Origin: 3107 sp965216225
GTDB lineage: Bacteria > Pseudomonadota > Alphaproteobacteria > Rhodobacterales > Rhodobacteraceae
Direction: 5' to 3'
Assembly: GCA_965216225.1 (NCBI GenBank)
Contig: CBDCFF010000028.1
Span: 1 to 64,000, forward strand
DNA length: 64,000 bases
The translations under genes were made by a program, and so were the position numbers. Shown piece by piece: positions 33,770 to 42,856 of the stretch. The first letter of the stretch is position 1, and each line of letters opens with the position of its first letter. The notes under the pieces were generated by a model. The model did no database searches. It was given only the letters and a program-made list of their open reading frames with translations, and was not told the origin of the DNA.

Positions 33770-34606
33770 TCAGGCCGGGACGGTTTCCCCTGCGGATGTG
33801 CCATAGTGCATCGCCGGTGCGCCGAAGAAATATCCTTGCAGACAATCGACGCCCATTTTCACCAGGGTTTCCGCATCCTGTCGCCGCTCGACAGCTTCGG
33901 CCACCGTGAACATGTCGAAATGCTGCGCGATGGACAGCAGCGCGCGTGCCAGTACCTGATTGTCGGGATTGTCGCTGATGCCCTGAATGAACTGACCGTC
34001 AATCTTGATGATGTCGAACAGGAAGTCCCGAAGATAGCGAAACGCCGTGTAGCCCGCACCGAAATCATCCAGCGCAAAGGCGATGCCGCGCTGCCGAAGA
34101 TCGGCCATGAAGCTGATGACGACCTCCGGCATGATCATTGCCGAACTTTCGGTGATCTCAAGGATCAGCCGCTCGGCGACACTGGGCGCGCTTTCGGTTC
34201 CGGCATTCAGTATCTGTATCCACCGGCGATAGCCGATGGACCGCGCCGACATGTTGATCGACAGGCGTAAACCGGGGTCCGACGCCAGCGCCGACAGGCC
34301 CGTTTCAAGCGACAGGCAGTCCAGGATGCGGCCGATCTCGGTATCTTCGACCGATGTGATGAAGTCCGCAGCCGGGATCGTGCGCCCGGAAGGATCGCGC
34401 ACCCGCAGCAACCCTTCGTGAAATGCGATCTGGCCGGTGTTCCTTGCCGAGACGACCGGCTGATAGGCCAGAAAGACATTGCGCCGTTGCAATGCAGTGC
34501 GCACCATGCTGATCGTTTCGTGATCGCGCGCGCTGACGGCGGCATTGAGGGGGCTGGCAAGCCCGTCCGCGATTTCGACATCCATGGCGGATAAATCAGG
34601 CTGCAT
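33770..34606 (-). CDS. EAL-domain cyclic-di-GMP phosphodiesterase
   Basis: From ATG 34606 there are 278 residues, almost all EAL domain. Catalytic features are EGLLR (the E-x-L-x-R equivalent), NMSARS, LEITESSAM, ALDDFGAGY with the metal-binding Asp pair, IIKIDGQFI, and GYFFG near the end. The set looks complete, so it should hydrolyse c-di-GMP. There is no sensor or transmembrane part. The open frame continues upstream over the tag gene, but that part has no EAL homology. It is divergent from tag with 81 bp between. Confidence 0.9.
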   Translation of the reverse strand: MQPDLSAMDVEIADGLASPLNAAVSARDHETISMVRTALQRRNVFLAYQPVVSARNTGQIAFHEGLLRVRDPSGRTIPAADFITSVEDTEIGRILDCLSLETGLSALASDPGLRLSINMSARSIGYRRWIQILNAGTESAPSVAERLILEITESSAMIMPEVVISFMADLRQRGIAFALDDFGAGYTAFRYLRDFLFDIIKIDGQFIQGISDNPDNQVLARALLSIAQHFDMFTVAEAVERRQDAETLVKMGVDCLQGYFFGAPAMHYGTSAGETVPA

Positions 34607-34687
34607 CACTTTTCCCCGACTCGAACATGGGGCATGATGCAGCCGGTACCCTAACAGATGGTAAACGCGGCAGGAAGGGATGACGGA

Positions 34688-35269
34688 ATGACGCATCGTT
34701 GCGGCTGGGCCGGGCAGGAACAGATCTATATCGACTATCATGACCACGAATGGGGGGCGCCGGAACATGACAGCCGCGCGCTTTGGGAAAAGCTCGTTCT
34801 CGATGGCTTTCAGGCGGGGCTGAGCTGGATCACGATCCTGAAGAAGCGCGAAAATTTCCGCGCCGCCTTTCAGGGCTTCGATCCGGACCTCATCGCCGAA
34901 TGGGGTGAAGGGGATGTCCGGCGCCTGTTGGCCGATCCCGGTATCGTCTGCCATCGCGGCAAGATCGAGGCCACAATCGGCAATGCCCGCGCATGGCGGC
35001 GAATCGAGGCCGAAACGGGTTTTGACCGGTTCCTGTGGCGTTACACCGACGGAATACCGGTGCAGAACCGATGGCAAACCCTGGCCGAAGTTCCGGCGCA
35101 GACCCCGCTGTCAAGGCAAATCTCGAAGGATCTGAAAAAGGCCGGTTTCCGGTTCTGCGGCCCCACCATCGTCTATGCCTTCATGCAGGCGACGGGCATG
35201 GTCAACGACCATGTTACGGACTGTCCCTGTCATGCGAAAGTCGCGGCAATGGCGCGCCCGCCGCAGTAA
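34688..35269 (+). CDS. tag: DNA-3-methyladenine glycosylase I
   Basis: The 193-residue protein has the zinc ligands of Tag: Cys in HRCGWAG, His in DYHDHEWG, and His/Cys in DHVTDCPCH. FQAGLSWITILKKRENFRAA forms the base pocket. It removes 3-methyladenine from alkylated DNA. ATG 34688 is chosen; an in-frame ATG 30 bp upstream is unlikely. Confidence 0.95.
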   Translation: MTHRCGWAGQEQIYIDYHDHEWGAPEHDSRALWEKLVLDGFQAGLSWITILKKRENFRAAFQGFDPDLIAEWGEGDVRRLLADPGIVCHRGKIEATIGNARAWRRIEAETGFDRFLWRYTDGIPVQNRWQTLAEVPAQTPLSRQISKDLKKAGFRFCGPTIVYAFMQATGMVNDHVTDCPCHAKVAAMARPPQ

Positions 35270-35309
35270 ACCCTTGGCCTGACCCTTGCCGCAACGCTGC
35301 CCTTCCGGG

Positions 35310-37193
35310 TCAGAACACGATGTTCAGCATCACCATCGACACGATCAGGAAAAGCACGGTCATGATCCCGCCGGAGCGGACAAAATCCATGACCCGATAA
35401 CCCGCCGGCCCCATGATCAGCGCGTTCACCTGATGGGTCGGGATAATGAAGGAATTCGAGGTGGAGATCGCGACCGTCAAGGCAAAGACCGCCGGCTCGC
35501 CCCCGGCGGCCACGGCAATCGACACCGCCAGCGGCACCAGCAGCACCGTCGCCCCGACATTGGACATCATCAGCGAAAATGCGGTGGCGAGGATCGCGAT
35601 TCCGGTCTGCAACGCCCAGATCGGCCAGCCATCGAGGGCGCGCAGGATTTGCTGCGCGATCCATTCGGCGGCGCCGGTGTTCTGCACCGCCTGACCCAGC
35701 GGGATCAGGCAGGCCAGCAGGAACACCGTGTTCCAGCCCACCGCGCGATAGGCTTCGTCAATGCTCAGCACACGCGACAGAAGCATACCGACCGCGCCGG
35801 TCAACAGGCAGAGCGACAGGCGCACATCGGTGAACAGGATCATCATCAGCGAGATCAGGAAGAACAGCATTGCCCAGCCGACTTTCTGCGGGCGCAGTTC
35901 CTCTTGCGGGAAGTCTGCCGTCACGACGACGAAATCGCGGTCCTGCTTGAGCCGGGTCAGGTTGTCCCACCGGGTATGGGCCACCAGCATGTCGCCGGCC
36001 TGAAACGGCACCAGGCCGATTGCCGTGGGCTTGTGACGGCCATATTCCACATGGCTCATGGTTTCCTCGCCCCGGTGGATGGCCAGCAGGCTCAGACCAT
36101 GGGTCTTGCGCAACAGCAGATCCCGCGGCGACTTTCCGATCAGTCTGGAATCGGGCGGGATGACAACCTCTGCAATCCCGGCATTGGTGGGGGCAAATTC
36201 CTCGGCGAAGACATCCAGTTCGGGCCGCATCATCAGGCCGTATTTATCGGCGAAGGCCCGCACGACCACATCCTTGCCGATGATCGCCAGACGGCACGGC
36301 GCGGCAATCTCTGCGGTCAGTATCTGCACCATCGACACCTTGCCGCGATAAAAGGTCGAGATGATGTAGAGGTTGTTCTCCAGATTTATATCCGCCAGAA
36401 GCTTCCCGACCAGCGGGCTGTCGCCGGGCACGTCCACTTCGAACACGCTGGCCTTCAGCCCATAGACCCGTTGCAGGTATTCGGAGGTTCCCTGCCCGGC
36501 GGAACCATCGACCTTTTCAGAGCCGCCGGGCAGCACCCAGCGACCAAGCACCAGAAAATAGACAATCCCGGTCAGGATGAGCGCCGCCCCGACGGGCGTG
36601 ACCGAGAAGAGCGAAAACGGCTCCATCCGCGCATTTGCGGGCAGGCCGGGATTTGCGGTCAGGATCAGGTCGTTCAAAAGGATCAGGGGCGAAGAGCCCA
36701 CCATCGTCATGGTGCCGCCGAGAATGGCGCAGAACCCCATCGGCATCAGCAGACGCGACATCGGAATGCCGGAGCGCGCCGAAATCCGGCTGACCACCGG
36801 CAGAAACAGCGCCGCTGCGCCCACATTTTGCAGGAAGCTGGAAATCGTGCCCACCGTGCCCGATATGATGGGAATGATCCGCGCCTCGGTCGTGCCGCCC
36901 CGTTTCAGGATTGCCGCTGCGACCTTGTTCATGATCCCGGTCTTGTCGAGCCCGGCGCCGACGATCATCACCGCGATGATCGAGATGACCGCGTTCGACG
37001 CAAAGCCGTCGAACAGGCGGTTCACATCCGCAAGGTTTTCAAGCCCCGGCACATAGCTGAAAAGGCCGACGATCACCAGAACCAGGATGGCCGCCAGATC
37101 AATGCGGATGATTTCCGAGACAAACAGAAAGACCGTAAAGGCCAGGATGCCGACAACAACGGCCATTTCTGTGGTAAACGCGAGTCCCTGCAT
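35310..37193 (-). CDS. SLC13/DASS-family permease with TrkA-C domains
   Basis: The 627-residue membrane protein has hydrophobic helices at both ends and a cytosolic central part (about 190-430) with two RCK-C-like units (ASVFEVDVPGDSPLVGK and AEVVIPPDSRLIGKSPRD). The pore motifs include VGSSPLILLND and a C-terminal SNSFIIPTHQVNALIMGP. It imports an anion such as sulfate or a dicarboxylate; substrate is unresolved. ATG 37193 removes eight residues from the longest frame. Confidence 0.9.
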   Translation of the reverse strand: MQGLAFTTEMAVVVGILAFTVFLFVSEIIRIDLAAILVLVIVGLFSYVPGLENLADVNRLFDGFASNAVISIIAVMIVGAGLDKTGIMNKVAAAILKRGGTTEARIIPIISGTVGTISSFLQNVGAAALFLPVVSRISARSGIPMSRLLMPMGFCAILGGTMTMVGSSPLILLNDLILTANPGLPANARMEPFSLFSVTPVGAALILTGIVYFLVLGRWVLPGGSEKVDGSAGQGTSEYLQRVYGLKASVFEVDVPGDSPLVGKLLADINLENNLYIISTFYRGKVSMVQILTAEIAAPCRLAIIGKDVVVRAFADKYGLMMRPELDVFAEEFAPTNAGIAEVVIPPDSRLIGKSPRDLLLRKTHGLSLLAIHRGEETMSHVEYGRHKPTAIGLVPFQAGDMLVAHTRWDNLTRLKQDRDFVVVTADFPQEELRPQKVGWAMLFFLISLMMILFTDVRLSLCLLTGAVGMLLSRVLSIDEAYRAVGWNTVFLLACLIPLGQAVQNTGAAEWIAQQILRALDGWPIWALQTGIAILATAFSLMMSNVGATVLLVPLAVSIAVAAGGEPAVFALTVAISTSNSFIIPTHQVNALIMGPAGYRVMDFVRSGGIMTVLFLIVSMVMLNIVF

Positions 37194-37267
37194 TTTTCGC
37201 CCCCCTCCGTTTTTCATATACTGCTATGAAAGCGGGGGCAGGTCAAATGTTGCGTCAGCCGGCTGCG

Positions 37268-37894
37268 TCAGTCGTCGGCGAGCATACCAAAGATTTTCCT
37301 TGCGCTCTCGCTGTCCCATTCGGCATCGCCGATCAGGCGGGCGATTTCCCGGCCGTCCGGGTTCAGCACCACGCTCAGGGGCAGGCCGAGCAGGCCGTAT
37401 TCGGCCGCCAGCGCGCCTTGCGGGTCCAGAAGGATCGGCAGGTTGGCGATCCCCTCTTCCCTGAAAAAGCGGGTTATCGCGGGCAGCGGATTGCGGTAGG
37501 TCGCGATGGTCACAACCTCGAACCGATCACTTTGCAGTTCTGCCTGCAACCGGTCGAGCGATCCCATTTCCTTGCGGCAGGGGGCGCACCAGGTTGCCCA
37601 GAAATTCACCAGAACATGCTTGCCGCGATATTCCGTCAGGCTCCGCCTCGTTCCATCGGGGTCGGTATGGGGTATGTCCGCGCGCGCCTTCGGCCCTGGA
37701 TGCAGGATCAGCTTGCGCATTGATCCCTCGCGCATTTCACGGATTTCGGCCAGTCGCTGCGGACCGGGCTGCGGGCTTGCCGCGTGCCCGTCCGTCTGCG
37801 CCGGAAGGCTCTGCACTGCGGCAACAAGGATCACCGCCGCAATTGCGCCGGGACCGAGTGCCGTATAAACCAGCGCGGAAAGAAAACGTTTCAT
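37268..37894 (-). CDS. TlpA-type membrane-anchored thioredoxin
   Basis: The 208-residue protein begins with a membrane anchor (MKRFLSALVYTALGPGAIAA) and then a thioredoxin domain with FWATWCAPCRKEMGSL, the CAPC redox site, and a cis-proline near LGLPLSVVLNPDG. It acts in the periplasm, likely in cytochrome or copper-protein thiol reduction. It is divergent from argH with only 22 bp between start codons, so each promoter must lie in the other gene. Confidence 0.92.
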   Translation of the reverse strand: MKRFLSALVYTALGPGAIAAVILVAAVQSLPAQTDGHAASPQPGPQRLAEIREMREGSMRKLILHPGPKARADIPHTDPDGTRRSLTEYRGKHVLVNFWATWCAPCRKEMGSLDRLQAELQSDRFEVVTIATYRNPLPAITRFFREEGIANLPILLDPQGALAAEYGLLGLPLSVVLNPDGREIARLIGDAEWDSESARKIFGMLADD

Positions 37895-37916
37895 ATTCCC
37901 TCCGAAGGGTTGACCA

Positions 37917-39308
37917 ATGACCGGGACCACCTCCAACGCCATGTGGGGCGGGCGCTTTGCCGCCGGGCCGGATGCGATCATGGAAGCAATCAATGCCTCG
38001 ATCGGGTTTGACAGGCGCATGGCCGCGCAGGACATCGAAGGCTCGCGCGCCCATGCCGCGATGCTGGCCGCAACGGGTATCGTCGATGATAGCGATGTCG
38101 AGGCGATCCGGGAAGGTCTGCTCACGGTATTGTCAGAGATGGAGCGCGGGGAATTTCAGTTCTCGACGGCGCTGGAAGACATCCACATGAATGTCGAGGC
38201 GCGCCTGAAAGAGCTGATCGGCGAGCCTGCCGGGCGGCTGCACACGGGGCGGTCGCGCAACGATCAGGTGGCCACCAGTTTCCGGCTCTGGGTCCGCGAT
38301 CAGGTCGATGCGGTGATCGCCGGGATCATCGCCCTGCAAAAGGCGTTTCTTGCCCAGGCAGAGGCCGGCGCCGATTGGGTCATGCCCGGCTTCACCCATT
38401 TGCAGACCGCCCAGCCCGTGACCTGGGGTCATCACATGATGGCCTATGTGGAAATGCTGGCCCGCGATGTCGGCCGCTTCCGCGATGCCCGCGACCGGAT
38501 GAATGAAAGCCCGCTGGGGGCCGCCGCGCTTGCCGGCACCTCCTTTCCCATCGACCGGCACATGACGGCGGCGGCGCTGGGCTTTGACCGGCCCTGCGCC
38601 AACTCTCTCGATGCCGTGGCCGACCGGGATTTCGCGCTGGAATTTCTTTCCGCGGCCTCGATCTGCGCCATGCACCTCAGCCGTTTTGCCGAAGAACTGG
38701 TGATCTGGTCCTCGGCCCAGTTCCGTTTTGTGGCGCTCAGCGACCGGTTCGCCACCGGCTCTTCCATCATGCCGCAAAAGAGGAACCCCGATGCCGCCGA
38801 ACTGGTCCGGGCCAAGATCGGGCGGATTCTGGGGGCGGCGGTCAGCCTGTTCACGGTGATGAAAGGTCTGCCGCTGGCCTATTCCAAGGACATGCAGGAA
38901 GACAAGGAACAGGTCTTTGACGCTGCCGACAGCCTGATGCTGGCCCTCGCCGCGATGGAGGGCATGGTCAGCGACATGACCGCCGACCGCGATGTGCTGG
39001 AAACCGCCGCCGCCGCCGGGTTTTCCACCGCGACCGACCTTGCCGACTGGCTGGTCCGGGTGCCGGGGATACCCTTCCGGGACGCCCACCGCATGACTGG
39101 ATCGCTGGTGGCGCTGGCCGAGTCCAGGGGCTGCGGCCTGCGGGATCTGGGCCTTGCGGACATGCAATCGGTTCATGCCGGGATCACCGAAGGCGTCTTC
39201 GACATCCTCGGCGTCCGGAACTCCGTCGCCAGCCGCCGGAGCTATGGCGGCACCGCCCCCGATCTGGTCCGCGCCCAGATCGCCCGATGGAAGGAGAAAC
39301 TGGCATGA
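37917..39308 (+). CDS. argH: Argininosuccinate lyase
   Basis: The 463-residue protein carries the fumarase-superfamily signature GSSIMPQKRNPD, plus HTGRSRNDQVATSFRLW and GFTHLQTAQPVTWGHH. It splits argininosuccinate to arginine and fumarate in the last step of arginine synthesis. The stop overlaps the start of a small lipoprotein gene by 4 bp. Confidence 0.97.
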   Translation: MTGTTSNAMWGGRFAAGPDAIMEAINASIGFDRRMAAQDIEGSRAHAAMLAATGIVDDSDVEAIREGLLTVLSEMERGEFQFSTALEDIHMNVEARLKELIGEPAGRLHTGRSRNDQVATSFRLWVRDQVDAVIAGIIALQKAFLAQAEAGADWVMPGFTHLQTAQPVTWGHHMMAYVEMLARDVGRFRDARDRMNESPLGAAALAGTSFPIDRHMTAAALGFDRPCANSLDAVADRDFALEFLSAASICAMHLSRFAEELVIWSSAQFRFVALSDRFATGSSIMPQKRNPDAAELVRAKIGRILGAAVSLFTVMKGLPLAYSKDMQEDKEQVFDAADSLMLALAAMEGMVSDMTADRDVLETAAAAGFSTATDLADWLVRVPGIPFRDAHRMTGSLVALAESRGCGLRDLGLADMQSVHAGITEGVFDILGVRNSVASRRSYGGTAPDLVRAQIARWKEKLA

Positions 39309-39409
39309 TCCGCCTGCTTGCCCTTGCCGCATTCCTTGCCGTTGCCGCATGTGGCGCCGATGGCCCGCCGGAACGACCGGCACCGACGGATGCCGCCCTG
39401 ATCCGATGA
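39305..39409 (+). CDS. 34-residue lipoprotein
   Basis: ATG at 39305 overlaps the argH stop (ATGA). The product, MIRLLALAAFLAVAAC followed by 18 residues, has a complete lipoprotein signal with lipobox AVAAC at Cys16 and a proline-rich mature part of 19 residues ending ALIR. It is too short to be found by length-filtered gene callers. Function is unknown; its conservation beside argH would be worth testing. Confidence 0.7.
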   Translation: MIRLLALAAFLAVAACGADGPPERPAPTDAALIR

Positions 39410-39438
39410 TCGTCGCCTGCGCCTGCCGGCCCGCAACC

Positions 39439-39479
39439 GCAATGCCGTGCCCATGCGAAAGGCATGGACCCGGCATTGC
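39439..39479. terminator. Long hairpin after argH operon
   Basis: GCAATGCCG (39439-39447) pairs with CGGCATTGC (39471-39479), and inside it CCATGC pairs with GCATGG around a GAAA loop. There is no T run on either strand. It may end the argH transcript by a factor-dependent route or protect the 3' end. It lies between convergent argH-lipoprotein and rpsU, so it could serve both. Confidence 0.5.
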
Positions 39480-39544
39480 CGCATCAGGGCATTCGTCCGG
39501 CGCGCCAGGAACAGAGCGGTCCCGGACAAGCTGCCGTGAAAGTC

Positions 39545-39751
39545 TTAAAGCAGACCTTCGCGCTGGGCCTTCTTGCGGGCGAGCTTGCGCGCGCGGCGGA
39601 TCGCTTCGGCCTTTTGCCGGGCCTTCTTCTCGGACGGTTTTTCATACGCCTGACGAAGTTTCATTTCACGAAAGACACCTTCGCGTTGCAGCTTCTTCTT
39701 CAGGGCTCGGAGCGCCTGATCGACATTGTTGTCGCGAACGTTGACCTGCAT
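39545..39751 (-). CDS. rpsU: 30S ribosomal protein S21
   Basis: The 68-residue basic protein MQVNVRDNNVDQALRALKKK... RREG-type pattern matches bS21, with a lysine- and arginine-rich tail (KLARKKAQREGLL). It is a small-subunit protein that contacts the 3' end of 16S rRNA. It is divergent from coq9 with 106 bp between, an arrangement common in alphaproteobacteria. Confidence 0.96.
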   Translation of the reverse strand: MQVNVRDNNVDQALRALKKKLQREGVFREMKLRQAYEKPSEKKARQKAEAIRRARKLARKKAQREGLL

Positions 39752-39857
39752 GTGGTTGTCACCACCTTCCTAGGTTAGAGTTGCATGAAATTGCAGGAAG
39801 CCGGGCTATAGCAAAGCGCCGTATCTTTGTCTAGAACCGTCGGCAAGGGAGAGACAA

Positions 39858-40595
39858 ATGCGCAAAACGGATGCGACGAGACAGAAATTGCTGGAAGCCG
39901 CCATTCCCCATGTGGCGTTCGGCGGCTGGCGCAGGGCCACCCTGGCCGCCGCCTGCGCCGATACGGGCATCAGCGAAACGCTGGCATATACGCTGTGCCC
40001 GCGCGGGGCGACCGACCTTGCCGCCGATTATCACCGGCAGGGGGATGCGGCGATGATTTCCGCCCTCGCGGATACCGACCTGTCGGGGATGAGATTCCGG
40101 GATCGGGTCGCCCATGCGGTACGTCTGAGGCTGGAGCAGGCGGACAAGGAGGTGGCGCGCAGGGGATATGTCCTGTTTTCAATGCCCTGGCACGCGACAG
40201 AGGGCGCGCAGTTGATCTGGGGCACGGCGGACGCGATCTGGCGCGCGCTCGGGGATACGTCCGAAGACGCCAACTGGTACACCAAACGGGCGACGCTTTC
40301 GGCGGTTTACGGCGCAACGGTCCTTTTCTGGCTGGGCGACAGCAGCGAGGACCACGCCGACAGCCGGACGTTCCTGGACCGGCGCATCGACAATGTGATG
40401 CAATTCGAAAAGATCAAGGCCGGCGCGCGCAAAATACCGGGCGTCGGGACGATCGCGGATCGGATCGGGGCCAGAATCCGCCGCCCGAAGGCGGGCGCGA
40501 TGGGGGATGTTCCGGGCACATGGCGCGAATCCGGCGAATCGGTTGAAACCGGCGAAGCGGTCGAATCGGACGAATCGGGGAACGGGCGGAAATGA
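39858..40595 (+). CDS. COQ9-family ubiquinone biosynthesis protein
   Basis: The 245-residue protein has the TetR-like N-terminal fold of COQ9 (QKLLEAAIPHVAFGGWRRAT) and the lipid-binding C-terminal region (GATVLFWLGDSSEDHADSRT, FLDRRIDNVMQFEK). COQ9 presents quinone intermediates to the hydroxylase COQ7. The last 30 residues are an acidic, repetitive ESGESVETGEAVESDESG tail. It overlaps qor by 4 bp. Confidence 0.9.
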   Translation: MRKTDATRQKLLEAAIPHVAFGGWRRATLAAACADTGISETLAYTLCPRGATDLAADYHRQGDAAMISALADTDLSGMRFRDRVAHAVRLRLEQADKEVARRGYVLFSMPWHATEGAQLIWGTADAIWRALGDTSEDANWYTKRATLSAVYGATVLFWLGDSSEDHADSRTFLDRRIDNVMQFEKIKAGARKIPGVGTIADRIGARIRRPKAGAMGDVPGTWRESGESVETGEAVESDESGNGRK

Positions 40596-41596
40596 CATCA
40601 CCCAAAGACATGTGGGCCAAAGACATGCGGGCGGTCGAAATCTCGCAGGCGGGCGGGCCGGAGGTGTTGCACGAAACCACACGACCGGTGCCGCAACCGC
40701 GGCGGGGGGAAATACTCATCCGGCTTGCCTGGGCAGGGGTGAACCGACCGGACGCGCTGCAACGGGCCGGGCTCTATGCGCCGCCGCCGACGGCAAGCGA
40801 TCTGCCGGGTCTGGAAGGTGCGGGCGAGGTCGTGGCGCTGGGGGCGGGGGTGTCCGAATGGTCCCGGGGCGATCAGGTCTGCGCGCTGTTGCCCGGAGGC
40901 GGATATGCGGATTACGCAGTGACCCCCGCCGCCCACGCGCTGCCGGTGCCTGCGGGGATGGAGCCGAAACAGGCGGCCTGTCTGCCAGAGACATTCTTTA
41001 CCGTGTGGTCAAACGTCTTCATGCGCGGCGGGCTGACGGCTGGCGAGCGCTTTCTGGTGCATGGCGGATCGTCGGGGATCGGGACAACGGCGATTCAACT
41101 GGCCGCCGCCATGGGTGCGCGGGTGTTCACGACAGCGGGTGCCGCAGACAAATGTGCGGCCTGCCTCGATCTGGGGGCAGAGCGCGCGATCAACTACCGC
41201 GAAGAGGATTTCGTGCCGGTCCTGAAGGCCGAAGGCGGGGCGAATCTGATCCTCGACATGGTTGGCGGGGACTATCTGCCGCGCAATGTGAAGGCGCTGG
41301 CGGATGAGGGGCGGCTGGTGCAGATCGCTTTTCTGTCCGGCTCGAAGGTGGAACTGAACCTTGCGCCGGTCATGACGCGGCGTCTGACGATCACCGGCTC
41401 TACCCTGCGCCCGCAAGGCGATCCGGCCAAGGCGCGGATCGCTGCGGAACTGCGTCGGCATGTCTGGCCGCTTTTGTCCTGTGGTCGGATCGCGCCGGTG
41501 ATGGATTCGGAATTCGCGCTTGCGGATGCGGCCGGTGCCCATGCCCGCATGGAAAGATCGGAGCATATCGGGAAGATCGTTCTGAAGGTCGCCTGA
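40592..41596 (+). CDS. NAD(P)H-quinone oxidoreductase (zinc-free MDR)
   Basis: The 334-residue medium-chain dehydrogenase of the PIG3/TP53I3 type has AGVNRPDALQRAG, LPGLEGAGEVVALG, and the cofactor loop VHGGSSGIGTTAIQLA. No zinc cysteine pattern is present. It reduces quinones with NADPH. ATG overlaps the coq9 stop, hinting at a quinone-related unit. An internal ATG at about 40625 (MRAVEISQAGG) matches the usual family start. Confidence 0.9.
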   Translation: MTSPKDMWAKDMRAVEISQAGGPEVLHETTRPVPQPRRGEILIRLAWAGVNRPDALQRAGLYAPPPTASDLPGLEGAGEVVALGAGVSEWSRGDQVCALLPGGGYADYAVTPAAHALPVPAGMEPKQAACLPETFFTVWSNVFMRGGLTAGERFLVHGGSSGIGTTAIQLAAAMGARVFTTAGAADKCAACLDLGAERAINYREEDFVPVLKAEGGANLILDMVGGDYLPRNVKALADEGRLVQIAFLSGSKVELNLAPVMTRRLTITGSTLRPQGDPAKARIAAELRRHVWPLLSCGRIAPVMDSEFALADAAGAHARMERSEHIGKIVLKVA

Positions 41597-41698
41597 TCTT
41601 TCCGAAGCGTCGCCCGGCGGCGGCTGGCTGGCTGGCGGCGGCCGTGGAACCGCCGGGAACATCCCTGCGGCGGGAAGAAGTAAATCGCCCCGGCAGGT

Positions 41699-42799
41699 TC
41701 AGCGGGGCTGATCCGCCTTCTGTCCCCAGTTGGCATCCTGCATTTCCCGCAGGCGGCTGGCCGTGCGGTCAAATTCGAAACTGCCCTCGCCTTCCATGTA
41801 GAGCATTTCGGGCTGCGCCGCGGCAGAGGCGATCAGGCGCACGCGCGCTTCGTAAAGCGCGTCGATCAGGGTGACAAGGCGTTTCGCCTCGTTGAAGTTG
41901 GACCGGCCCAGGCGGGGAATGTCGTCCAGAACCAGCACCCGGATGGCCCCGGCGATTGCAAGATAGTCCGCAGGCCCCAGCATACGTCCGCAAAGATCAA
42001 AGAAACCGGCCCGCGCAACGCCATTGCGAAAGGCGGGCAGTTCAACCTCGCGCCCCTGTACCGTCAGGACCAGAGGCGCAACCGGTCCGTCAATGAGGCT
42101 GTCCCAGATACGGTTCATCTCTGTCCACGTTTCATTGGTGACAGGGGTGAAGTAAACCCGCGCCCCTTCCAGCCGCCCCTGCCGATGGTCGGTCGGGCCG
42201 GCCAGTTCATGCACCGCCAGATTCTGCTTCAGAATGTCGATGAAGGGCAGGAACAGTTGCCGGTTGAGTCCATCCCTGTACAGGTCGTCCGGCACCCGGT
42301 TCGAGGTGGTGACGACAACCACACCGGCCCTGAAAAGTGCTTCGAACAGACGCCCGACAATCATCGCGTCGGTAATATCGGTGATCTGCATCTCGTCGAA
42401 AGCCAGCAATCGCACATGCTGCGCCACATCCGCGGCGACCGGGGCGATGGCGTCCTCGACCCCGCTTTGCCGGGCCTTGTGCATCGCGCCATGGATTTCC
42501 TGCATGAAGGCATGGAAATGCACGCGGCGCTTTGCCCCGATGTTCAGATGTTCCACGAACAGATCCATCAGCATGGACTTGCCGCGCCCGACGCCCCCCC
42601 AGAGATAGAGGCCCCTGAGCGTTGTTTTCGCGGGGCTCTGGAAGAAACCGCCCAGAATGCCGCGTTTCCTTGCCCCGGCGGTTTCCAGATGACGGCGCAT
42701 GTCTTCGAGAACCGGCAGCACGGCGACCTGTGACGGGTCGCGGCTCAGCTCGCCCGCCTGCGCCATCCGTTCGTGGATTTCAAAAAGTGTCGCGCCCAT
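41699..42799 (-). CDS. zapE: Cell division protein ZapE (AFG1-type ATPase)
   Basis: The 366-residue AAA+ ATPase has Walker A LWGGVGRGKSMLMD and Walker B LLAFDEMQITD, and the family TSNRVPDDLYRDGLNRQLFL. It acts at the constricting FtsZ ring in bacteria; the mitochondrial homologue is AFG1/LACE1. It is 57 bp upstream-to-downstream from gpsA on the same strand. Confidence 0.94.
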   Translation of the reverse strand: MGATLFEIHERMAQAGELSRDPSQVAVLPVLEDMRRHLETAGARKRGILGGFFQSPAKTTLRGLYLWGGVGRGKSMLMDLFVEHLNIGAKRRVHFHAFMQEIHGAMHKARQSGVEDAIAPVAADVAQHVRLLAFDEMQITDITDAMIVGRLFEALFRAGVVVVTTSNRVPDDLYRDGLNRQLFLPFIDILKQNLAVHELAGPTDHRQGRLEGARVYFTPVTNETWTEMNRIWDSLIDGPVAPLVLTVQGREVELPAFRNGVARAGFFDLCGRMLGPADYLAIAGAIRVLVLDDIPRLGRSNFNEAKRLVTLIDALYEARVRLIASAAAQPEMLYMEGEGSFEFDRTASRLREMQDANWGQKADQPR

Positions 42800-42856
42800 A
42801 TCCGCCCCTGTCCGACCGATACATGACGGCCATGTATGGCCGCCTCCGCCCCATGG

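Noticed and set aside
33770..35077. A longer N-terminal sensor domain for the EAL protein
   Set aside because: The upstream extension overlaps the complete tag gene on the other strand and has no domain features; ATG 34606 fits the start of EAL homology.
35286..37229. A 647-residue plus-strand frame opposite the SLC13 permease
   Set aside because: It is full of His, Gln, Arg and Asp with no hydrophobic core, the mirror of a membrane protein gene.
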